Of a stretch of 28,457 nt of DNA, positions 22,865 to 28,457 are shown in pieces. The translations under genes and the position numbers were made by a program. Under the pieces are notes generated by a model that saw nothing but the letters and a program-made list of their open reading frames with translations, did no database searches and was not told the origin of the DNA. Source of the stretch: JAAZAI01 sp050942875 (lineage in GTDB: Bacteria > Verrucomicrobiota > Kiritimatiellia > RFP12 > UBA3636); NCBI GenBank assembly GCA_050942875.1, contig JBMNOD010000039.1, positions 1 through 28,457 on the forward strand, in the 5' to 3' direction. The first letter of the stretch is position 1, and each line of letters opens with the position of its first letter.

Positions 22865-24016
22865 ATGCACACCTACGGAAAGCAGTCGATCAACGAAGAC
22901 GACATCCAGGCGGTCGCCGATGTCCTCCGATCTCCATTCATCACGCAGGGCCCGCAGGTCGAGGCGTTTGAGAAGGCGCTTTGCGACTATACCGGCGCCA
23001 ACTATTGCGTTGTCGTATCCAACGGCACGGCGGCGCTTCACATTGCCGTCTTGTCGTTGGATCTCCCCGCAGGAAGCGAGGGCATCACAACGCCATTGAC
23101 GTTTTCCGCCTCCGCCAACTCCATGCTCTATGGTAGAATCACGCCCGTGTTTGCCGACATCGACCCTGAGACCTATTGCCTCGATCCAAGACAGGCGGAA
23201 GGCAGGATCACCGCGAAGACGCGTCTGATGACGCCCGTCCACTACGCCGGGCGCACCTGCGACATGGTCGCCTTGAAAAAGCTGGCGGATCGGCACGGCG
23301 TCAAGGTGATCGAGGATGCCGCGCACGCCATCGGATCGTCCTATCCCTGCGGCGCCAAGGTCGGTTCTTGCAAATACTCCGATCTGACGATTTTTTCCTT
23401 CCACCCCGTCAAGACGATCACCACGGGCGAGGGCGGGGCCGTGCTGACCAACGACCGTGCGCTGTACGAACGATTGATTCTTTTCAGAAGCCATGGCATC
23501 ACCAAGAATCCGGATTTTCTCGAGCAAAACCCCGGGCCTTGGTACTACGAAATGCAGGCGCTGGGATTCAACTATCGGATGACGGATTTCCAGGCGGCGT
23601 TGGGCATCTCCCAGTTGAAGCGCCTGGATTCATTTGCCGCCCGCCGCCGTGCGATCGCGACGCGCTACAACGAGGCGTTTCGCGACGTCCCGCATTTGAA
23701 GACGCCGTGTTCTGAAGGCAACGAGCATCTCTGCTTCCATCTGTACACGGCCTGCATCGATTTTTCGGCGATTCAGAAGCCCAGGGCGAAGTTCATGCAG
23801 GAACTGCGCGCTCGAGGCGTGGGAACCCAGGTCCATTACATTCCCGTCCATTTGCTGCCTTACTACCGGAAAAACCTCGGCTTCAAACGAGGCGACTATC
23901 CGCTGGCCGAGGCTTTTTACGGGCAGGAGCTGAGTCTCCCGCTTTACCCGGATCTCACGGATGAAGAAGTGGAAAAGGTCATCGTGGCTGTCACTCAATG
24001 TATCGAATCGGTTTAA
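22865..24016 (+). CDS. pseC: UDP-4-amino-4,6-dideoxy-N-acetyl-beta-L-altrosamine transaminase
   Basis: 383 residues, a PLP-dependent DegT/DnrJ/EryC1 aminotransferase. It converts the PseB product (UDP-4-keto-6-deoxy-L-AltNAc) with glutamate to the 4-amino sugar, second step of pseudaminic acid synthesis. Visible: YGKQSINEDDI (4-14), FITQGPQVEAFE, VVSNGTAALHIA (50-61), EDAAHAIGSSYPCGAKVG (150-167), and the PLP-binding lysine in FSFHPVKTITTGEGG (Lys183), followed by FNYRMTDFQAALG and a C-terminal GTQVHYIPVHLLPYY. The GSCKYSDL-FHPVK pattern and the operon with pseI and pseF single it out from related sugar transaminases. The next gene starts inside its last 19 nt. Confidence 0.9.
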   Translation: MHTYGKQSINEDDIQAVADVLRSPFITQGPQVEAFEKALCDYTGANYCVVVSNGTAALHIAVLSLDLPAGSEGITTPLTFSASANSMLYGRITPVFADIDPETYCLDPRQAEGRITAKTRLMTPVHYAGRTCDMVALKKLADRHGVKVIEDAAHAIGSSYPCGAKVGSCKYSDLTIFSFHPVKTITTGEGGAVLTNDRALYERLILFRSHGITKNPDFLEQNPGPWYYEMQALGFNYRMTDFQAALGISQLKRLDSFAARRRAIATRYNEAFRDVPHLKTPCSEGNEHLCFHLYTACIDFSAIQKPRAKFMQELRARGVGTQVHYIPVHLLPYYRKNLGFKRGDYPLAEAFYGQELSLPLYPDLTDEEVEKVIVAVTQCIESV

Positions 24017-25206
24017 AGCTTTGGTCAACCAATACGGATCACTACCTCTCCGAGGCGCTTCGGCTGCATGGGGAGGGCGTGTTCTCGTACATCGAGCTGT
24101 ATGTGGTTCCCGACTCGCTCCCTTTGCTTCCCCAATGGGCTGGGCTCGACATTCCGTTTGTCATCCACTGCCCCCATTTCATGCACGGCTTCAATCTTGC
24201 CAAACGGGAGCAGAAAGCAAGCAACCGGGCAATCTACGAACAAGTCAGGCAGTATGCGGATCGACTGAAGGCTCCCTACATCATCTTCCACGGCGGCATC
24301 GACGGTTCCATCGAGGAGACTGCGCGTCAGCTCGCGGCATTCCGGGAAAGCCGCGCCCTCATCGAGAACAAGCCCTATCGCGCCCTGCCCAACCGCATGG
24401 GCGGGGAGTTTTGCAGGGGGGTCACTGTCGAGGAGGTTTCGACTGTCATGGAGCGTGCAGGGTGCGGCTTCTGCCTCGACTTTGGACATGCCGTCTGTGC
24501 CGCGAATTCGTTCGGTCGAAACCATCGGGCTTTCATCCGCGAGCTGTTGACGTTAAGTCCTGCGATGTTCCATCTCACCGATTTGGAGGATGCGGCGTCT
24601 GAGTTCGACTCCCACGCCCACTTGGGTGAAGGGCGCTTTGATGTTCGCATCGCCTTGTCGCTACTGCCAGAGAACGCCTTGGTGACTCTGGAGACGAATA
24701 AGGGATTCAAGGAACATCTCGATGATTTCGTCCAAGATGCCCAATGGATGCGCCGGAACCAGATTGTTGTGCGGCCTGTCCGTGCCGCCGATATCGATTT
24801 GCTCTTCGAACTGGCGAATGACAAGCTGGTGCGGAGCAATTCGTTTCACACCGATCCAATTCGTTACGAGGAACATCAACGATGGTTCCATGCGAAAACA
24901 GAGGATCCGGACACGATGCTTTTGATCGTTGAAAACGCACAAGGACATTTCGTCGGCCAGATTCGGTTTGATCAACGTCAGGATTCAGCGGAGGTCAGCA
25001 TTGTCTTTTCTGCGGAGTTTCGTGGGAAAGGGCTCTCTTCGCTGGCGTTGCGTTTGGCGCTCGACTACTTCCGGAGCCGATCGCCAAGCCCCGTCGTCGC
25101 CCGGGTCAAGGCGGGGAACAGACCATCGCTTTCGCTGTTCGCTGGAAGTGGTTTTGTACGCACTTCAGAGGATAATGGCGTCATCGTTTTTTGCTATGAA
25201 GAGTAA
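23998..25206 (+). CDS. Fusion of an endonuclease IV-like TIM barrel with a PseH-like GNAT
   Basis: 402 residues. Residues 1-250 form a TIM-barrel domain of the AP-endonuclease 2/xylose isomerase type, starting with IGLKLWS. All nine ligand positions of a trinuclear metal site as in endonuclease IV are found in order: His57 (VIHCPH), His98 (IIFHGG), Glu123 (LIENKP), Asp161 and His164 (LDFGHAV), His192 (FHLTDL), Asp204 and His206 (DSHAHLGEG), Glu232 (TLETNKG). Residues about 255-402 are a GNAT acetyltransferase: VVRPVRAADIDLLFELANDK, VRSNSFHTDP, EEHQRWFHAK and the acetyl-CoA loop FRGKGLSS (341-348). This GNAT type is usually found fused to PseG, the UDP-sugar hydrolase. It should acetylate the 4-amino group (PseH step). 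The barrel takes PseG's place; whether it performs the hydrolysis is inference. The start overlaps pseC and the end overlaps pseI by 11 nt. Confidence 0.8.
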   Translation: MYRIGLKLWSTNTDHYLSEALRLHGEGVFSYIELYVVPDSLPLLPQWAGLDIPFVIHCPHFMHGFNLAKREQKASNRAIYEQVRQYADRLKAPYIIFHGGIDGSIEETARQLAAFRESRALIENKPYRALPNRMGGEFCRGVTVEEVSTVMERAGCGFCLDFGHAVCAANSFGRNHRAFIRELLTLSPAMFHLTDLEDAASEFDSHAHLGEGRFDVRIALSLLPENALVTLETNKGFKEHLDDFVQDAQWMRRNQIVVRPVRAADIDLLFELANDKLVRSNSFHTDPIRYEEHQRWFHAKTEDPDTMLLIVENAQGHFVGQIRFDQRQDSAEVSIVFSAEFRGKGLSSLALRLALDYFRSRSPSPVVARVKAGNRPSLSLFAGSGFVRTSEDNGVIVFCYEE

Positions 25207-26218
25207 ACATCCATTGATCATTGCCGAGATGTCAGGCAACCACAACCAATCGCTTGAACGGGCGTTGGCGATTGTGGATGCCGCCGCGGACGCTGGAGCC
25301 GATGCGCTCAAAATACAAACCTACACGGCGGACACCATGACCATCGACGTTTCGCTGCCGGGGTTTGTGATTGAGGATCCGAAGAGCCTCTGGGCGGGCG
25401 AGAGTCTCTACAGCCTGTATTCGCGGGCGTACACCCCATGGGAGTGGCACGGGCCGATTTTCGAACGTTGTCGCCGTCGTGGCATTGTTCCTTTTTCAAC
25501 GCCGTTTGATGCCTCGGCCGTTGATTTCCTTGAATCGCTCGATGTGACGATGTACAAAATCGCCTCTTTTGAAAACGGCGACATTCCATTGCTGGAGAAA
25601 GTGGCGGCGACCCGCAAGCCTGTCATCGTGTCGCTGGGCATGATTGGCCTAGACGAGATTGCGGAGGCCGTGCGGACGCTTGAGGGCGGGGGGTGTCCCG
25701 ACATCACCATTCTCAAGTGCACGAGCTCGTATCCCGCATCGCCGGAAAACACAAATCTGCTTGCGATCCCCGATCTCAAGGCGAGGTTCCCGCAATGCAA
25801 GGTGGGGTTGTCCGATCACACGCTCGGCGTCGGCGTTGCGTTGGGCGCGGTGGCGCTGGGGGCGGAAGTGATTGAAAAGCATTTCACGCTTTCGCGTGCC
25901 GATGGCGGCGTGGATAGCGCGTTTTCGATGGAGCCGGAGGAGCTGAGGCGGCTTGTGGAGGAGTCGCGGCGCGTCAGCGCGGCGCTTGGGAGCGCGACCT
26001 ACGAGCTTTCGGATGCCGAGCGTCGGTCGCTGGCGTTAAGGCGTTCGGTTTATGTTGTTGAAGACATCGAAGCTGGGGAGGTTTTCACGGAGGCGAATCT
26101 CCGTTGCATTCGCCCGGGATACGGGTTGCATCCTCGCCACTATTCTTCCCTGCTCGGTGAAAGGGCCTCTGTGGACTTGAAGCGCGGCACCCCGATGAAA
26201 TTGGAGTACGTGAAATGA
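25196..26218 (+). CDS. pseI: Pseudaminic acid synthase
   Basis: 340 residues. Condenses 2,4-diacetamido-2,4,6-trideoxy-L-altropyranose with phosphoenolpyruvate to give pseudaminic acid; a NeuB-family enzyme. The TIM barrel shows IIAEMSGNHNQS (8-19), GADALKIQTYTADTMT, the active-site run YKIASFENGD, ILKCTSSYP, VGLSDHTLG and VIEKHFTLSRADGGVDSAFS. The C-terminal 60 residues are an antifreeze-like SAF domain (RRSVYVVEDIEAGEVF through IRPGYGLHP). MSGNHNQ near the start and the LSRADGGVDS segment fit PseI better than sialic acid or legionaminic acid synthases. I chose the ATG at 25196, which lies 8 nt inside the previous gene; another in-frame ATG is at 25175. The stop overlaps pseF by 4 nt. Confidence 0.92.
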   Translation: MKSKHPLIIAEMSGNHNQSLERALAIVDAAADAGADALKIQTYTADTMTIDVSLPGFVIEDPKSLWAGESLYSLYSRAYTPWEWHGPIFERCRRRGIVPFSTPFDASAVDFLESLDVTMYKIASFENGDIPLLEKVAATRKPVIVSLGMIGLDEIAEAVRTLEGGGCPDITILKCTSSYPASPENTNLLAIPDLKARFPQCKVGLSDHTLGVGVALGAVALGAEVIEKHFTLSRADGGVDSAFSMEPEELRRLVEESRRVSAALGSATYELSDAERRSLALRRSVYVVEDIEAGEVFTEANLRCIRPGYGLHPRHYSSLLGERASVDLKRGTPMKLEYVK

Positions 26219-26934
26219 GCGCGATTGCCATGATACCTGCGCGGGGCGGGTCGAAGAGGATTCCGCGCAAGAACATCCGCGATTTCTGCGGCAAGCCGAT
26301 CATCGCCTATTCGATCGAGGCCGCGCTCGAAGCGGGATGTTTCGACGTGGTGATGTGCTCGACGGACGACCATGAAATTGCCGAGGTCGCCAAACGGCAT
26401 GGCGCAGAGGTGCCGTTCATGCGCAGCGCGGAGACTTCGGGGGATTTTGCGACGACTGCGGATGTCATTGCCGAAGTCGTAAACGAATACGGAAAGCGTG
26501 GCATGACGTTCGACTACTTGTGCTGCATTTATCCGGCTGCGCCGTTTGCCCATGCGGCTCGGATCAGGACGGGGTTTAATGCGCTCGTCGCTTCCGATGC
26601 AACGTGCGCCATGCCGGTCGTGCGGTTCTCCCATCCGATCCAGCGGGCGCTGCGCATGAACGGAGGCAAGCTGGAGATGTGCGATCCGGCGATGGCGTCG
26701 GCGCGTTCGCAGGATCTCGAACCGACCTATCACGATGCCGGGCAGTACTACTGGTACAAGATGGCGGCTTTTCGGCAAAATGCGAGCATTCTGCTTCAAA
26801 ACCCCATTGCCATTGAGATCCCGGAAAGCGAAGTCCAAGACATCGACACCGAGGAGGACTGGGGAGTTGCGGAGCTCAAGTTCCGCATGCTGGAAGCCGA
26901 CGGTGCAATGTGCGCGAAAGGGCATGCTGTTTGA
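26215..26934 (+). CDS. pseF: CMP-pseudaminic acid synthetase (cytidylyltransferase)
   Basis: 239 residues. Activates pseudaminic acid with CTP to CMP-Pse, the donor used by the final glycosyltransferases. The N-terminal CTP-binding signature is intact: MIPARGGSKRIPRKNIRDFCGKP (6-28, first 20 residues here MIPARGGSKRIPRKNIRDFC). FDVVMCSTDDHEIAEVA follows, then YLCCIYPAAPFA, which marks the PseF/NeuA group. Another conserved segment, HDAGQYYWYK, and QDIDTEEDWGVAELKF near the end complete it. The ATG overlaps the pseI stop. Its own stop codon forms part of the -35 box of the pseB promoter. Confidence 0.92.
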   Translation: MSAIAMIPARGGSKRIPRKNIRDFCGKPIIAYSIEAALEAGCFDVVMCSTDDHEIAEVAKRHGAEVPFMRSAETSGDFATTADVIAEVVNEYGKRGMTFDYLCCIYPAAPFAHAARIRTGFNALVASDATCAMPVVRFSHPIQRALRMNGGKLEMCDPAMASARSQDLEPTYHDAGQYYWYKMAAFRQNASILLQNPIAIEIPESEVQDIDTEEDWGVAELKFRMLEADGAMCAKGHAV

Positions 26935-26959
26935 ACTTGGAAATGCAACGTGATATCAT
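26931..26959 (+). promoter_or_regulatory. pseB promoter
   Basis: TTGAAC (26931-26936, overlapping the pseF stop), 17-bp spacer, TATCAT (26954-26959). The -10 box equals that of the Pse operon promoters. The leader would be about 55 nt and carries AAGAAAGAG before the ATG. Confidence 0.6.
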
Positions 26960-27020
26960 TTGCCGGAAACTGCATGGCTGGGACGCATCAATGCGGCACG
27001 CCAAGAAAGAGCGATAAGCA

Positions 27021-28019
27021 ATGTTCAATGACAAGGTGATACTGGTGACAGGCGGAACGGGTTCGTTTGGGAACACGTTCGTGCCCATGACGCTTAAGAA
27101 ATACAATCCGCGCAAGCTCATCGTGTACAGCCGCGACGAAATGAAGCAATGGAACATGGCGCAGAAGTTCGAAGGCGAATCGCGGATTCGGTTCTTCATT
27201 GGCGATGTGCGGGATCGCCAGCGACTGTATCGTGCTCTTGACGGCGTCGATTATGTCGTCCATGCGGCGGCAACTAAAATCGTGCCGACAGCGGAGTACA
27301 ATCCTTTCGAATGTGTGAAGACGAACGTTCTCGGTGCCATGAACGTCATCGATGCCTGCATCGACTGCGGCGTGAAACGCGTTGTCGCGCTCTCGACCGA
27401 CAAGGCCTCGGCGCCCGTCAACCTCTATGGCGCAACCAAGTTGACGTCCGACAAGCTGTTCATTGCTGGCAACTCCTATTCCGGCGCAGGTGGCACGCGT
27501 TTCGCGATTGTTCGATATGGCAATGTCATGGGGTCGCGTGGTTCTGTCATACCGTTCTTCATGAGCCAGATCCAGAAAGGCGTGGTGCCGATAACCGATG
27601 CGCGCATGACTCGCTTCATGATCTCGCTTGAGCAGGGCGTCGAGCTGGTGTGGCATGCATTCGAGGATATGGAGGGCGGCGAGATTTACGTCAAGAAAAT
27701 CCCGTCGATGAAGGTCGAAGACATTGCCAACGTCGTTGCGCCGGGCGCCAAACACAAATTTGTGGGCATCCGCCCCGGAGAGAAGTTGCACGAGCAAATG
27801 ATTTCCACGGAGGATGCGCCTTACACCTACGAGTACGATGGCTATTACAAAATCCTGCCTGCGATCAACAACTGGTGTTCCGACTGCAAGCGCATCAAGG
27901 GCGGCAAGAAGGTGCCCGAGGGCTTCTGCTACACGTCGGACGGCAACAGCGAATGGATGACCATCCAGGAGCTCCGGGCATGGGTTGACAAGCATCGGGA
28001 CAGGGTCGGCAGCATTTGA
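27021..28019 (+). CDS. pseB: UDP-N-acetylglucosamine 4,6-dehydratase (5-inverting)
   Basis: 332 residues. The first enzyme of the pseudaminic acid pathway, a short-chain dehydrogenase that oxidises, dehydrates and inverts UDP-GlcNAc to UDP-4-keto-6-deoxy-L-AltNAc. Visible: NADP loop TGGTGSFG (10-17), the family signature YSRDEMKQW (36-44), FFIGDVRDRQRL, VHAAATKIVPTAEYNPFE, and the catalytic residues in STDKA (Thr126, Asp127, Lys128) and NLYGATK (Tyr136, Lys140). GNVMGSRGSVIPFF and IRPGEKLHEQMIS follow. STDKA together with YSRDE is the inverting PseB pattern rather than the retaining type. It sits after pseF with an 86-nt gap and its own promoter, rather than first in the cluster as is common. 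Confidence 0.93.
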   Translation: MFNDKVILVTGGTGSFGNTFVPMTLKKYNPRKLIVYSRDEMKQWNMAQKFEGESRIRFFIGDVRDRQRLYRALDGVDYVVHAAATKIVPTAEYNPFECVKTNVLGAMNVIDACIDCGVKRVVALSTDKASAPVNLYGATKLTSDKLFIAGNSYSGAGGTRFAIVRYGNVMGSRGSVIPFFMSQIQKGVVPITDARMTRFMISLEQGVELVWHAFEDMEGGEIYVKKIPSMKVEDIANVVAPGAKHKFVGIRPGEKLHEQMISTEDAPYTYEYDGYYKILPAINNWCSDCKRIKGGKKVPEGFCYTSDGNSEWMTIQELRAWVDKHRDRVGSI

Positions 28020-28116
28020 TTTGCCGATCAATTGAAGGCTTGACAGGTTTCTTCTTATTCCAAAAGACAAGTCGTAAAACTGTATTCCCTGTCTGTAGTA
28101 TGAAGGTAAACTTCCC
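28020..28116. other. AT-richer spacer after pseB
   Basis: No gene. TTGACA at 28040-28045 has no -10 box at normal distance. A weak TTGAT/ATCAA hairpin lies just past the pseB stop. Confidence 0.4.
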
Positions 28117-28320
28117 GTGAAAACGCCAGCCATTCGAAAAAAGCTCTCGTTGCTGTTTGTTGATCACGCATGCCACAAACGGACAGGTCCTGTCGATTTC
28201 ATGCGTGAAATTCTCGCTGAGGAATTCGATGTTTTCAACCGATATTTATGGTTTGTCGCGAAAGGGGCGACCATGCGGGTGCGGGAAAAATTCAACTTTG
28301 GACGGTCACGGCAATTTTAG
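28117..28320 (+). pseudogene. Truncated glycosyltransferase-like gene
   Basis: A GTG at 28117 opens 67 codons. The first part, KLSLLFVDHACHKRTGPVDF, looks like the N-terminus of a GT-B glycosyltransferase of surface-glycan loci (pattern F-V-D-x-x-x-H-x-x-T-G-x-x-D-F), and MREILAEEFDVFNRYL continues plausibly. After about residue 43 the sequence loses character and stops at 28320, shortly before a possible insertion-sequence end. Lack of a usual length (about 350 residues) makes a broken gene likely. A start of a real short protein cannot be excluded. Confidence 0.5.
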
Positions 28321-28330
28321 AAGGCGTTAG

Positions 28331-28457
28331 TTAGAGCCTGTCCCAATTCCGCACATTGTTGCGCGGCAAGGAGTTGAAACGAAAGAAAATCCGTCATGGA
28401 AGGCGTTTGTCCTTCCATGACGGAAAGAAGTGTTCTATAATTCGGGTAAACAACAGA
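28331..28457 (+). mobile_element. Possible left end of an insertion sequence (IS5-like)
   Basis: TTAG occurs twice in a row (28327-28334), followed by GAGCCTGTCCCAATTCC, which resembles IS5-family terminal repeats. TTAG fits the YTAR target of that family. A TATAAT at 28436-28441 could drive a transposase beyond the window. The transposase and right end are not in the window, so this is tentative. Confidence 0.3.
28391..28423. promoter_or_regulatory. Perfect 13-bp inverted repeat next to a -10 box
   Basis: CCGTCATGGAAGG (28391-28403), loop CGTTTGT, CCTTCCATGACGG (28411-28423). On the minus strand it is followed by ATTTTCTTTCG, so it could end a minus-strand transcript. On the plus strand it covers the -35 region of a TATAAT at 28436-28441, so it could be an operator. 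Confidence 0.55.

Noticed and set aside
22865..28019. Legionaminic acid instead of pseudaminic acid
   Set aside because: PseB shows the inverting YSRDE and STDKA patterns, there is no NeuC/LegG-type epimerase, and PseC and PseI fit the Pse versions. The odd barrel leaves some doubt about the final stereochemistry.

Overview
The window is a chromosomal segment of a GC-rich, double-membraned (Gram-negative type) bacterium. It has a BamA, two lipoproteins, the non-mevalonate isoprenoid enzyme Dxr and a type III pantothenate kinase. Long intergenic stretches are packed with simple repeats and hairpin-forming repeats of a kind I associate with the PVC group (Kiritimatiellota, Lentisphaerota or Verrucomicrobiota). 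That placement rests on general resemblance only. Many promoters read as TTGNNN-N16-18-TANNNT, and several sit so close to the start codon that the mRNA would be leaderless.

Layout. 1-489: a 135-bp tandem repeat built of hairpins, then non-coding sequence. 490-5053 (minus strand): bamA, a small multi-pass membrane protein and two Ig-like lipoproteins, with a repeat-rich gap at 1746-2112. 5150-6620: a single-gene RAYT/Y1 transposase unit bracketed by the same 15-mer. 6639-7034: what looks like an ORF-less remnant of a group II intron. 7129-16221: one long plus-strand operon of overlapping genes. It encodes a membrane-anchored unknown protein, CoaX, a cytosine-5 methyltransferase, a NotI-family restriction endonuclease, an M20 peptidase, a PHP-domain phosphoesterase, Dxr and a GT4 glycosyltransferase, and it ends in the deleted remnant of another gene (16218-16363).

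16378-28320 is a surface-glycan locus. It holds a StrF-like glycosyltransferase and a GT4 enzyme (minus strand), a GT-C-like membrane protein, a DUF5672-type protein and an unrecognised protein. A pseudaminic acid (Pse) pathway follows: PseC, a two-domain protein, PseI, PseF and PseB. PseB and PseC make UDP-4-amino-4,6-dideoxy-AltNAc, a GNAT domain should acetylate it, PseI condenses the freed sugar with phosphoenolpyruvate and PseF activates Pse with CTP. The window ends in a broken glycosyltransferase-like gene and a possible insertion-sequence end.

The most interesting observation is that no PseG (the UDP-sugar hydrolase) is present. Where a PseG-GNAT fusion would be expected, the GNAT domain is fused instead to a TIM barrel that carries all nine metal-ligand positions of the endonuclease IV type. 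This suggests a non-homologous replacement of the hydrolase step, or a new step in nonulosonic acid synthesis.
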